NCBI RefSeq assembly: GCF_048541585.1
Contig: NZ_CP183303.1
Coordinates: forward strand, 1,178,001-1,242,000
Length of the DNA: 64,000 nt
Direction: 5' to 3'
DNA from: Legionella_C sp048541585
GTDB taxonomy: Bacteria; Pseudomonadota; Gammaproteobacteria; Legionellales; Legionellaceae
Both the position numbers and the translations under genes were made by a program. Below the pieces are notes generated by a model. It was given only the letters and a program-made list of their open reading frames with translations, ran no database searches and was not told the origin of the DNA. Shown here one piece after another: positions 43,865 through 53,330 of the stretch. The number at the start of each line of letters is the position of its first letter. The stretch's first letter is position 1.

Positions 43865-44887
43865 ATGCCAGTTGTTTTGGAGACAAAAAGATTAATCTTA
43901 AAAATAATGGCCAGAGAAGATTTTGAACATATATTCTCTCTTTTATCTAATCCTGCTGTAAGGAAATATAGCCCTAATGGTGTAGTACAAGCAAGGGAAC
44001 AAGTGCAACCTCTTATTGAAGCCGCGCCGGATTATTTTAAAAAACATGGCTTAGGATTGTTTAACGTTTTTAAAAAAGATAGTAGTGTTTTTATTGGTCA
44101 AGCTGGACTGTTTCATTTAGATTTTGATAGTAGCCGGCCTGAAATTGAGCTCGCTTATCGCTTGCGTCCAGAATATTGGCATCGAGGGTATGCAACTGAA
44201 TTAGCAAGCGCTTTGATTAAATGGGGTTTTGAGGAAAAGAATTTAAATCGGATAATTGCAAGAGTTCATCCAGAAAATGAACGCTCAAGGCACGTGTTAG
44301 AGAAATCAGGTATGAGCTATCTGGGAATGATTAATTTCAGCAATAATCTAGTTCCTTGTTATGAAATTAAAAAAATCATTCTTTCTCTAGACCAGATACA
44401 ATTACAACCTGCTTCTATAGATGATTATCCCATTATTCAAAATATGACTGCTTATTATGCTTATGATGTCAGTGAGTACATGCAGTGGCCTATGGAAGAA
44501 AATGGTATTTATGATATTGGCCAAGATTACCTACGTTATTTTAATAAAGAAAATACCTATCCATTTTTGATTCGTTATGATGGTAAACTAGCTGGATTTG
44601 CGATTATCGATAAAGAGGTAAGTGATATCAAAAATGATTATAATATGGCGCAATTTTTTATCATCAGAAAATTTAAAGGACGTGGGTTAGGTAGGCAAAT
44701 TGCTTTTCATTGTTTTAATCAATTTCAAGGACGTTGGGAAGTTTTTGTGATGCCAGGTAATGAAGGCGCTTATCGCTTTTGGCGAAAAATTATCAATGAA
44801 TATGCCAATGGTTGTTTTCAAGAAATAAGTCGTGAGGTGAACCAATATCCTCGCAACATTTTTACTTTTAAAAGCAAGAAAAATTAA
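43865..44887 (+). CDS. Second double-domain GNAT acetyltransferase
   Basis: 340 residues, paralogue of the protein at 19,752-20,786. The second domain is almost identical (FFIIRKFKGRGLGRQIAFHC; MPGNEGAYRFWRKI). The first domain (LETKRLILKIMAREDFEHIF; EYWHRGYATELASALIKWG) has diverged more, so it may differ in substrate. It is the only GNAT of the second module that stays intact. The stop is about 75 bases before the deaminase gene. Confidence 0.85.
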   Translation: MPVVLETKRLILKIMAREDFEHIFSLLSNPAVRKYSPNGVVQAREQVQPLIEAAPDYFKKHGLGLFNVFKKDSSVFIGQAGLFHLDFDSSRPEIELAYRLRPEYWHRGYATELASALIKWGFEEKNLNRIIARVHPENERSRHVLEKSGMSYLGMINFSNNLVPCYEIKKIILSLDQIQLQPASIDDYPIIQNMTAYYAYDVSEYMQWPMEENGIYDIGQDYLRYFNKENTYPFLIRYDGKLAGFAIIDKEVSDIKNDYNMAQFFIIRKFKGRGLGRQIAFHCFNQFQGRWEVFVMPGNEGAYRFWRKIINEYANGCFQEISREVNQYPRNIFTFKSKKN

Positions 44888-44961
44888 TCTCGTAAAGAAA
44901 TCTTGTATTTTCTGAATCTTGCTCATAATATGACCGTCTTATTATAAATTTACTAAAATCT

Positions 44962-45456
44962 ATGAACTTTCATGAACAAAGAATGCATGAGCTGATTGCC
45001 TATACGCGTACGAATAATTCAACTGCGCCATATGGCTGCTCCATTTATTCAGAAGATGGGGAGCTATTAGCAAGTGCATGTGGTAATCATCTAAGTCCTA
45101 TTAATCATGCCGAAATACTCGCTATTGATGCATGTGCAAAAAAATATCCTAATATAAAGTGGAATACGTTAACACTGTATACTACCGGTGAGCCTTGTTG
45201 CATGTGTGCAGCTGCCTGCTGTTGGGCGAACTTAAAAGAAGTGGTATATGCAACAGGCATCCCACTCATGTTAGAATTATGGGGCGTTGAAAGCGAATTA
45301 AGAGCTGAATTTATTATCAATAACCATCCTAAAAAACCAAACCTTATTATAGGAATCTGCGAAGAAGAATCTAATTTAATGTTTAAAGAATATAAGAATA
45401 GATTTGCTGCAGCATTAAATAAATATCGTTGGCCATTACAAAGCAAAAGGGCATAA
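44962..45456 (+). CDS. Cytidine/deoxycytidylate-type nucleoside deaminase
   Basis: 164 residues. INHAEILAIDAC provides the zinc-binding H-A-E and TTGEPCCMCAAACCW the P-C-x2-C, so the CDA fold is complete. Length and the spacing between motifs fit guanine/adenosine-type single-domain deaminases (GuaD/TadA relatives). The substrate cannot be told from the sequence. It is present only in the second copy of the module and has no counterpart in the first. Position after the GNAT suggests co-transcription. Confidence 0.8.
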   Translation: MNFHEQRMHELIAYTRTNNSTAPYGCSIYSEDGELLASACGNHLSPINHAEILAIDACAKKYPNIKWNTLTLYTTGEPCCMCAAACCWANLKEVVYATGIPLMLELWGVESELRAEFIINNHPKKPNLIIGICEEESNLMFKEYKNRFAAALNKYRWPLQSKRA

Positions 45457-45480
45457 TAAAGTTCTCAATAAGAAATGAAC

Positions 45481-45511
45481 GGCCCTTTGGAAGGTCATTT
45501 AGAGTGCCAAA
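45481..45511 (-). pseudogene. Remnant of the P-loop/GNAT gene, left of the ankyrin insertion
   Basis: TTTGGAAGGTCATTTAGAGT and its flanks match the C-terminal coding end of the P-loop/GNAT fusion at 22,488-22,518 with a few changes. The match stops after GTGCCAAA, and the continuation reappears at 49,890. The intervening 4.4 kb holds the ankyrin gene. Confidence 0.75.
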
Positions 45512-45649
45512 ATATATAGCGCAACTAATTTTCTTCATGCACTAAATCAATATAATTTGCGGATCGATTAAAAAATATACTAAAATACTGCCCGAAATAT
45601 AGGCATATCCCACAGGCCAATATCTGTTCCTCCATAAAAAGAGATTGAA

Positions 45650-48600
45650 ATGATTCAAAAAGAAACTGCATTACAAATATATAATTTATCAAAAAACAAT
45701 AAAATAACAGAACTTAAAGAGTTGCTCGCACAACAACAAACGAGGTTAGGGGGGCATTATTTTTGGGATTACCATACAGACAGTCACCTAATAGAAGGCG
45801 CAGCGCGCGATGCTATCTTGGCAGGGCATGAAGATATTGTAAAACTTCTTTTTGATGCTGGTTTGTCACCAGATGCTTATGCATACATAGATGATAATAA
45901 TCGTGGTTTAGCGCCATTAATTCATTTTGCTGCCCAATCTGGCAGACTAAGTACCGTTAAGTTAATGGTTGAATATGGTGCAAAAATCTATTTAACCAAA
46001 CGCGATAATAGAGACGGATGGAACGATAATTATGGCTTAAGAACCGCCGTAAAAGAAGGACATGTAGATATCGTTGACTATTTACTTGATTGTGGCGCAG
46101 ACGCTAATGGATTATGCGGTGGTGGAACAATGGGAGAGTTGTACGGCGGCACCACGTTCTTAGCCAGAGCTGCTGATGATGGAAATATCCATATTTTTGA
46201 ATCATTGATTAGACATGGTGCTAAGGTACCATCTACTCTAAATCTTGCTTATGAAAAAATCTACGTTCATGGATATAGAGAATACATATCTGCTATAGAG
46301 CGTAATTACAGTGATAGAGATAGGATAAGCAAGCTTGAATATGCTTTTAATATTTTCTATCAAAATAGATCAACTTTTAATGTTAATTATTCGTTAACAT
46401 CAAAAGCTAAAGCATTCTTTGCTGAATTGAATGAGTTGTTAAAGGATGTTGACAAATTAAAGAATAACGAAAGGGAAAAAGACAATTTTTTACGATTACT
46501 TACAGATAATTTATCTAAGCAATTTAACATAATCGTAAACGATAAAGATCGTCTTAAACGTGATCTGAACAATTTATTAAATTCTTTAGAAGAGTTTGAT
46601 AAGAAAAAAAGAGAGTTACAAGAAAAAGCAGATAAATTAAAAAATTCATATACACGCATTGTAAGAATATGTATGGATTATGCAATAGGTTGTGATTTCG
46701 AAGCAAAAAGCACAGGTCTTTTTTCTGGAGAATATGGCGGATTAGTATTTTTAGGCGATTTAGATGTTTCTGGCATGAATTTTATTGGTGTCTCTGTGGC
46801 AGGCAAGCCAGTAACTCAAGAAATTTTAGAAAAAGAAGCGAAATCTGGTGCTCAAAATGCAATTCTCACACCGCTTAATTTAATGGCACTTGATGATCAA
46901 GGTAGAAAAGATAGTTTAGTTAGTCGTTTAAATACAGCTCTGGATAAAAAAGGCAGATTGGTGAGTAAAGATGGTGTTATCAATTTAATTCCCTTAGAGC
47001 GAGCTGCAGCAATCGGTGATGTAGCGGCGGTAAAAGCTAGAGTTCAGGCAGGTGAAGATCCAAATTTAGAAAATGGATCTCCACTCGTCTCAGCAGCTCA
47101 AAACGGTCACATTGAGATTGTGAAAATTTTATTTAATGCACACGCTGAACATACAGCCAACAAGGCGAACCGCTTGATTTCAGAAGCTAGGGAATTTATA
47201 TCTCACAACCCAAGCGTAGCATTTCTATCGGTGGTAAAGGGTCGAGTACATAAAACTTCAATTCCGCTAACACCTGATAAGTATCAAATTATTTTACCGG
47301 GCAATAAAAAATTGACCTCAGTTATGCACATGCTTAGAGGAATTGGTAAAGATACACTAAATAATGCTATCCAAACTATTGCTTTGGATGCCGAAGCAAA
47401 AAATCAAAACTTTATTGTTGTTGTTAACCATGATAGGTCTATCAAACTTATTGAATACAGTAATCTAACTGATCGCAAGGCGTTAATAGAAACTATCACG
47501 CCTATGATTAAACTGGCTGCCGATGAGTGGAACTACTTTCCTGCTATTTTTACTAACAGTAATAACTTTGATGTCATTGAAACACTGATTATCTCGCAGT
47601 ATCAGGATGCCGCTAAAAGCAAAACGGCTAGTATTGAGGCAATTGAGGCTGCAAGAAAACAAAATCATATCGCGATAGTCGAGTTTCTTCAAGACAACCA
47701 AGATGTAAATCAGCAGGATAACGATGGAAATACACTTTTACACAAGGCTATAAAGACAGGCGATTTGGAGCGTGTGCGCGAACTCATTTTAAAGGGTGCA
47801 GATGTCAATCTGGAAAATAAAGATGGCCAAACCCCTTTAAGTATCGCTGCAAAATACTCTGGTAGTGAATGGGATATGTCAGACAAGCATACCAAAATTG
47901 TCCAAATACTATTAGAAAACAAAGCTGATCCCAATAAATTTAAATGGTCATCGCCTTTGGAGCTTGCAATAAATGCGGGCAATACTAAAGTTGTTGCTAT
48001 GTTGCTCCCAGTGACGATAAAAAATGAAATAATTAGAAAAAGTTATTTAACACCAGAACATAAAGAGCTCCGTCGAGACCCTTGGTATGTTGACATGATG
48101 TTCAGCGCTTTGCACAAAAAAGATGGCATAGCGTTGTTAACTTTATTAAAAGAGTATGGTGCAGATTTTAATGTAAAAAGTGAATATGGCAGTACACTAT
48201 TAAATGAAGCTATATATGCATTACCATCTTTCAGTAATATTACTAGTACGATGAGCGATCTGGTACGCGGTGGTTACGGTGCAGCACATATGCGTAATGC
48301 GCTTGAAAAAACACAAAAACAGCTGATTGAAGATTCGGAAAAATATTTTCAAGATGAGTTAAAAATGTTGGATTTTCTATTCGAAAATGGCGCAGATCCC
48401 CGAATAGGAGGTCGCGATGGACAGACTCCTTTAGCGTTGCTCATTGATAAAAAAGATTTAAATTATCTAGAAAAAGCAGCCGAGATTGTAATGGATCGGT
48501 TTATGAATCATGGAGCCAATGTTAATGCTGTTGATGATAATGGATTCACACCATTACATGAAGCGGCTAGAACAGGGGACTTAGTTGCGATCGAATATTT

Positions 48601-49885
48601 GCTCAAGCATGGGGCAGATATTAATTGTCAAAGTAAAACAAAGCGCACCCCGTTACATTGTGCAGCGGCTTGCGGAAACCAACTTTCCACAAAATTGTTA
48701 CTGGAGGAAGGCGCTGATTTTACCCTGCTTGATGAAGATGGATTAAACCCTTTACAACTTTCAGCGAAAGCCATGGTTAATGACAAGAAGATATATAGCT
48801 TCAGTTCAATAACAGCTGAGCGTGAATTTGAGAGTAAATATATAGCCGCTCAAAATATTATTAAAGAATTTATCTCAAAACATACTAGAGAGGCTTTAAA
48901 AAAGCGTGCAGTAGAATCAGGTTTAAATGATATAATAAATCCACAGAAAAAAATGTTGTCAAACAAAAATAAGAATTTAACCGTTATCTTCGATATAGAT
49001 GATACCTTAGCTGGCCATTCATCCATAGAAGATGAAGAAAAGTTATATTTTCTTAGAAAAAGTGCTTTAATCTCTGCAGCAGAACGAGAACATCAAGTTT
49101 TTCCAGGTGTTATTGAATTAATGCGTTTTCTTTATAGTAAAGATAATATTGAAGTTGCTTTTTTTAGTTCAGGCCAAAAACAACGCAATGTTGAATTTGT
49201 AGAAAAATTACTTATTAAAGCTTTAGGTCCGGACAGATACCAAGTAGTAAAACCTTCATTAATTATTTTATCAAGAGATGACTTAACACCAGAGGATAGA
49301 CTTAAATCTAGGCAAATGTATGAAAACTTTGGCCTATCTGCAGGGAATTTTAAAAAAGACATTACTAAAGTAACAGATAGTACAACATTAGAAAATGTAA
49401 TTTTAGCCGATGATGATTCAACTTATGTCTATTATGGACAAGAAAAGAATTTTTTACGGTGTCCAAGTGGAGAGTCGAAGTATTACAATGAGTTAAACAG
49501 AGAATATTCAGACCTGGATTACCAACAATATAAAGATAAAGAATATTTCTTCAAATTTAACACCGCTTTTTATTTAGCAGGCATGCTAGCACATTGTATA
49601 GAAGTTTTTGAAAAAGGCGAGAATGTGAATGCATTTCTATTTAATAAACATTTTACAAAATCATCGAATAAACTTTTTGGCTTTCAACCTACTCATGAAT
49701 GTATGGAAGATAAAACAATTTTTGAAAAGGGCTTGGAATGTTTAAAAACAATCAATCCAGAAATCTGTTTTGTATCACGCGAAGATTATATTAATACATT
49801 AAATACGCCTGCCTCTGAAGAGGAAAATCAAATAATTGATGGTTTAAAAACCCAGCGCAGTGGTGAGGAGTGCCTTATTATGTAG
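45650..49885 (+). CDS. Ankyrin-repeat and HAD-domain protein with a C-terminal CaaX box (effector candidate)
   Basis: 1411 residues. N-terminal ankyrin repeats (about 40-200; VKLLFDAGLSPDAYAY, DIVDYLLDCGADANG) precede a coiled-coil segment (about 265-345) and further repeats from about 690 to 1090 (HKAIKTGDLERVRELILKGA). A HAD-like phosphatase domain (about 1105-1270) has the nucleophile motif VIFDIDDTLAG, a serine in EVAFFSSGQ and ENVILADDDS. The chain ends RSGEECLIM: CLIM is a CaaX box of the farnesylation type, preceded by an acidic run. No signal peptide. Dot/Icm secretion and host lipidation are inferred from these features. Confidence 0.85.
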   Translation: MIQKETALQIYNLSKNNKITELKELLAQQQTRLGGHYFWDYHTDSHLIEGAARDAILAGHEDIVKLLFDAGLSPDAYAYIDDNNRGLAPLIHFAAQSGRLSTVKLMVEYGAKIYLTKRDNRDGWNDNYGLRTAVKEGHVDIVDYLLDCGADANGLCGGGTMGELYGGTTFLARAADDGNIHIFESLIRHGAKVPSTLNLAYEKIYVHGYREYISAIERNYSDRDRISKLEYAFNIFYQNRSTFNVNYSLTSKAKAFFAELNELLKDVDKLKNNEREKDNFLRLLTDNLSKQFNIIVNDKDRLKRDLNNLLNSLEEFDKKKRELQEKADKLKNSYTRIVRICMDYAIGCDFEAKSTGLFSGEYGGLVFLGDLDVSGMNFIGVSVAGKPVTQEILEKEAKSGAQNAILTPLNLMALDDQGRKDSLVSRLNTALDKKGRLVSKDGVINLIPLERAAAIGDVAAVKARVQAGEDPNLENGSPLVSAAQNGHIEIVKILFNAHAEHTANKANRLISEAREFISHNPSVAFLSVVKGRVHKTSIPLTPDKYQIILPGNKKLTSVMHMLRGIGKDTLNNAIQTIALDAEAKNQNFIVVVNHDRSIKLIEYSNLTDRKALIETITPMIKLAADEWNYFPAIFTNSNNFDVIETLIISQYQDAAKSKTASIEAIEAARKQNHIAIVEFLQDNQDVNQQDNDGNTLLHKAIKTGDLERVRELILKGADVNLENKDGQTPLSIAAKYSGSEWDMSDKHTKIVQILLENKADPNKFKWSSPLELAINAGNTKVVAMLLPVTIKNEIIRKSYLTPEHKELRRDPWYVDMMFSALHKKDGIALLTLLKEYGADFNVKSEYGSTLLNEAIYALPSFSNITSTMSDLVRGGYGAAHMRNALEKTQKQLIEDSEKYFQDELKMLDFLFENGADPRIGGRDGQTPLALLIDKKDLNYLEKAAEIVMDRFMNHGANVNAVDDNGFTPLHEAARTGDLVAIEYLLKHGADINCQSKTKRTPLHCAAACGNQLSTKLLLEEGADFTLLDEDGLNPLQLSAKAMVNDKKIYSFSSITAEREFESKYIAAQNIIKEFISKHTREALKKRAVESGLNDIINPQKKMLSNKNKNLTVIFDIDDTLAGHSSIEDEEKLYFLRKSALISAAEREHQVFPGVIELMRFLYSKDNIEVAFFSSGQKQRNVEFVEKLLIKALGPDRYQVVKPSLIILSRDDLTPEDRLKSRQMYENFGLSAGNFKKDITKVTDSTTLENVILADDDSTYVYYGQEKNFLRCPSGESKYYNELNREYSDLDYQQYKDKEYFFKFNTAFYLAGMLAHCIEVFEKGENVNAFLFNKHFTKSSNKLFGFQPTHECMEDKTIFEKGLECLKTINPEICFVSREDYINTLNTPASEEENQIIDGLKTQRSGEECLIM

Positions 49886-49889
49886 TATA

Positions 49890-50275
49890 AAACACTTCAT
49901 ATCTGTGTTTGAGATAAAAACCTTTTGCTTGGAAATCAGCTGTTTCTGTATTCTTTATCCAATCTGCTATCTTCCAAGCAATTTCTTTTTTTTATACCTA
50001 TTGCATAATGCTTGTTAGCTTCGGGCAAACCAAAATACTCAGGTAAATCTTCTGTGATTGTTTGACACATGGCTTGAGCTAATTCACCCGTTATTTTTTC
50101 AATTTGAATCATAATATCTTCCCTACCGCAATATCTCGAGCATCTCCTTCATAGCCATCCGGATCATCAAATGGCATATCGATATAACCCTTATTTCTAT
50201 AAAATTTTAGCGCAGCAGATGAGGGCTCAACATGCAAGCTATGATAGCTCTGGTTCTTAAGCCACTTTGGCTATA
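49890..50275 (-). pseudogene. Scrambled remnants of three GNAT genes
   Basis: Three blocks in order match the first module. 49,890-49,989 matches the P-loop/GNAT gene (parts near 22,518-22,560 and 22,898-22,950, joined by a deletion). 49,990-50,113 matches the N-terminal third of the 155-residue GNAT (23,950-24,072). 50,110-50,275 matches the C-terminal half of the broken GNAT. All frames are lost. The fragment has lost about 1.4 kb relative to the parent and ends near 50,275. Confidence 0.8.
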
Positions 50276-50354
50276 AATTCGCTACTAACTTAGAGCTTCT
50301 CTTAACAAGAAGCCCATGTAAAAATAATATAAATTAAATTTTTAATCTTAATTA

Positions 50355-52013
50355 CTAAAGAGTGAAGCTTTGATTTCTTGATTGTTCTAACTGAGCATGT
50401 TCAATTACTTCACTTATTTTTCGTTGAACATCTTTAGCAGGTTGTAAATCACTTAATAAGAACTTTTCTTGCGTTAAAGGATTAGCTCGATATCCTTTTT
50501 TATCTACTCTTAAACTAGTTAAAGTGTCTAAATCAAATAAATCACCATCTAGTCTAACTGGCTTGTTAACAATCTTCTGATTATATGAATCTCTAAATTG
50601 TTCTAGCTGTTTATTATCAACATTAAGAGCTTCTAATAGAGAAGTATTTGATTCCTGCTTGTCTAACATTTTTATAAAAGCTTTTAATGCGGAACTAAAT
50701 TCATTATCGACTAAAACAGCTGGTAAGAATTCAAGTTCTAAGTTTACACCACGCTTAATCCGAGATATATATTCATATTGGGAATTCGCCATAGTAATGA
50801 ATGCATCATTACCTAATTTCTTTAAATAAGAAAGGGGGTCATTCTTACCTTGTTTATAGAAAGCCGACATGATTTCTTTCGCAGCATAAGTATTGTTGAG
50901 GTATAAATGACGAGTAGTAGGATCCAAATCAAAAAAAGTTTGTAATGGGTTTGAATAATTTATTTTCTGGAAGAAATTAATAAGTTCAAATGAATTATAG
51001 TGATTATCTAATATAAGTTGACGGTTCTGTGGCTCTATAGAAAAGAAAGTTACAAATGGATCGCGATGCCCTAGCTTTAATAAAGACTTCATTACTTCAA
51101 AGCAATTATAATGATTGTTCACAAGTACATTATTCTGCTCAGGAGTAAGAGCTAAAAACTTATTAAATGCATTTTGATACCCTAGTTTCGCAAAGCCTTT
51201 TATAACCTCAAAGCAATTATAATGATTGTTCACAAACACATTATTCTGTTCAGGGGTAAGCTCTATAAACTTATTAAATGCATTTTGATACCCCAATTTC
51301 GCAAATCCTTTTATTACCTCTAACGAATTATAATGATTATTAAGAAGATTTGTTAATTTAGGCGTCTCCATTGAAAGCAGTAATGTAAGGGCATCTTGAT
51401 AACCAATTTTTATCAATCCTTTTAAACATTCACCTGCATTGTAAGCATTTTCTAATAAAATATTTAAATAAGTGGGCTCTATATTCTTTAAAGTAGTAAG
51501 CGGTGATTTATATCCTAATTGATTAAAAATTTTTACTAATTCTTTAATATTACTTGCTTTTTTTACAAGCGTTACCAATTGGTCTTCTTCCCAATTTTGC
51601 AAGTCTTGTAAAGCATCTGTATGGCCATACTGTTTACAAGAAGATATTAGTTTAGCAAAATCAGAAGCATTGTTTATGATAGCTAGTTTTACTTTTTCTG
51701 AACTAAATCTATCTAAAGAGATATCGTTTTTCACTAAGATTGCACGAGCATAAGTGCGGTATAATTCAGAGTCTTTAGCTTTGTCAGAACAAATACTCCA
51801 GAAAGTCTCACGTGTTGATTGTGGCATATTAACTACTGCATTCGGGTCATCTAAAGAATAGCGATGTCCATCAATTTCTAATAAATTAGTAGAGCGAGTT
51901 TCGTTAAATGTTATAGATGAGCCATTAGAAAAGACCACACTTGTTTGTCTTGAAGTATTAAAGAACCTTGTATCACTTAGTAGTTTTAATATGTCAGCTG
52001 TATTACTAGCCAT
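50355..52013 (-). CDS. Protein with 37-residue helical repeats
   Basis: About 552 residues from ATG 52013 (MASNTADIL), with GGAGAGG 7 bases upstream. Two nearly identical 37-residue units start LTPEQNNVFVNNHYNCFEVI and KGFAKLGYQNAFNKF; less conserved units (about 8-10) extend over residues 150-400. Units share (N/D)NxYx...G(Y/H)xxx. The DNA carries two 111-bp near-identical units. It resembles alpha-solenoid repeats. The LTPEQ start recalls TAL-type repeats, but I cannot show homology. No signal peptide, so it may be cytoplasmic or a translocated protein. It is preceded by a terminal NN-rich stretch. Confidence 0.72.
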   Translation of the reverse strand: MASNTADILKLLSDTRFFNTSRQTSVVFSNGSSITFNETRSTNLLEIDGHRYSLDDPNAVVNMPQSTRETFWSICSDKAKDSELYRTYARAILVKNDISLDRFSSEKVKLAIINNASDFAKLISSCKQYGHTDALQDLQNWEEDQLVTLVKKASNIKELVKIFNQLGYKSPLTTLKNIEPTYLNILLENAYNAGECLKGLIKIGYQDALTLLLSMETPKLTNLLNNHYNSLEVIKGFAKLGYQNAFNKFIELTPEQNNVFVNNHYNCFEVIKGFAKLGYQNAFNKFLALTPEQNNVLVNNHYNCFEVMKSLLKLGHRDPFVTFFSIEPQNRQLILDNHYNSFELINFFQKINYSNPLQTFFDLDPTTRHLYLNNTYAAKEIMSAFYKQGKNDPLSYLKKLGNDAFITMANSQYEYISRIKRGVNLELEFLPAVLVDNEFSSALKAFIKMLDKQESNTSLLEALNVDNKQLEQFRDSYNQKIVNKPVRLDGDLFDLDTLTSLRVDKKGYRANPLTQEKFLLSDLQPAKDVQRKISEVIEHAQLEQSRNQSFTL

Positions 52014-52352
52014 AACCAACCTCTCCAATTTGTTAAGTTTTACTTATTCGAGGTGCGGATTTTATCTTAATTATGTCTAATTAGAATAGAATAACAAATT
52101 GATTTATTAACAATGTCATAAAAAACAAAAGCCTTTTGAGGTTCAGCGCTTAGGAAAAAAGTAGGCTTATGATTATACTTAGAACTTATAGAAAGCGTAG
52201 ACTACTCTTATTTTTATTTTATCGATACTTTTAGCTACTTTAGTCAGTAAGCCCTTTCTCTTGCTCTTGCCCCAATTAGAAAATAAGGGCAATTATTGCT
52301 AAGGATAATTTTATTTATCAGTTTAAATAATTCAATATCATTGCCTGAAATA
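52014..52352. other. Intergenic region upstream of the repeat protein
   Basis: About 340 bases, AT-rich, no gene. It holds the promoter of the repeat-protein gene and the 3' end of the AbiEi-like gene. No clear terminator is seen. Confidence 0.4.
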
Positions 52353-53330
52353 TTATTCCATTTGCTTCTTGATAAATTTGTCATAAATAATTTCTGCTGT
52401 TTCCTGATTTCTCTCGTCAGAGGAACTTAATAAATCTGCATAGATTAAGATAAACGGTACATTATTCTGCTCGTAAGTTTTGGTATCGAAATTCCAAAAT
52501 TTTTTAAGTAGTTCAATATTGCCATTAACATCTCGTTTTAGCCGGCATTTGTATTGTAATAAAGGCAGTTTATCATATGCATAGAGGGTAATTAACTCGG
52601 GTTTTAAATAGGTAGTTAGTTTGGCCGCTGCTATTTCTCCACCCCAAAGAAAATTAAAATCTGTAGGGTTTACTTCTTTTAACAAAGCTATGTTATCTGT
52701 TGAGAATTTTTCCATTATTAATTTAGGGCGCAATTTTTCTATGTATCCAATACACCATTTATTAAATAAATCTTCTTTATTAACGAGATGCTTCTCACCA
52801 TGATTTTTTGTGACTATATAACCGTATTTTTCTAACATTAAAAGAGTTTTACTTACACTTCCAAGGGCAACATCGCTCATTTTTGCAATTTCACGATAAG
52901 TGCGATCTACTGCGCTTTTAATGTTTAGTAAAGTAAAAATAATTTTTATACTGGCAACGCTAAGTGAAAAATGCTGGGTATCTAATATAGGTGACTTCTG
53001 AGGCGTTTCACCTTTGATAGAGATAAAAACGGGGGCTGTGTTGATAAACATATTGCCTGAGAAATCAATGTATTCAATATTTGCCTTTTGTAATTTTTCA
53101 GCAAGGACTTTGTTGATGTGGTTAGTAATTAATATACTTTTTTTATTTAAGTGCTGCAGATAGTGGGTGATTACACCAATATTCGATTTATCGATGTTGC
53201 CAATTATCTCGGGCTTAAAGGTAAGATTATTTTGTTGAATACGAATATTGAGCTGATTTGATCGTTTGTCATACCTGCATTCAGCGCCTAACTTGTTTTT
53301 TATTATAGACAACAATTTTTCCGTATCCAT
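52353..53330 (-). CDS. AbiEi-like antitoxin-type regulator without a visible toxin
   Basis: About 325 residues from ATG 53330, with CAGGAG 9 bases upstream; an earlier in-frame start at 53387 is less supported. YIDFSGNMFINTAPVFISIKG and the winged-helix-like TYREIAKMSDVALGSVSKTL fit type IV AbiEi-family antitoxins (AbiEi_2, DUF2186-like). The C-terminal half has FNFLWGGEIAAAKLTTYL and NVPFILIYADLL, as in that family. The usual AbiEii nucleotidyltransferase toxin is not next to it. It may be an orphan regulator. Confidence 0.7.
   Translation of the reverse strand: MDTEKLLSIIKNKLGAECRYDKRSNQLNIRIQQNNLTFKPEIIGNIDKSNIGVITHYLQHLNKKSILITNHINKVLAEKLQKANIEYIDFSGNMFINTAPVFISIKGETPQKSPILDTQHFSLSVASIKIIFTLLNIKSAVDRTYREIAKMSDVALGSVSKTLLMLEKYGYIVTKNHGEKHLVNKEDLFNKWCIGYIEKLRPKLIMEKFSTDNIALLKEVNPTDFNFLWGGEIAAAKLTTYLKPELITLYAYDKLPLLQYKCRLKRDVNGNIELLKKFWNFDTKTYEQNNVPFILIYADLLSSSDERNQETAEIIYDKFIKKQME

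Noticed and set aside
45105..45446. Minus-strand 113-codon frame over the deaminase
   Set aside because: The plus strand has full HAE and PCxxC motifs; the reverse frame is a shadow.
46387..46659. Minus-strand open frame inside the ankyrin gene
   Set aside because: Shadow of a low-complexity coiled-coil coding stretch.
51080..51310. 111-bp DNA repeats as a CRISPR or minisatellite
   Set aside because: The repeats are in-frame protein units with no spacers of CRISPR size.
50355..52013. Calling the repeat protein a TAL-type DNA-binding effector
   Set aside because: LTPEQ is shared but the unit is 37 residues, the TAL RVD-plus-GG arrangement is absent and the rest does not match; kept only as a question.
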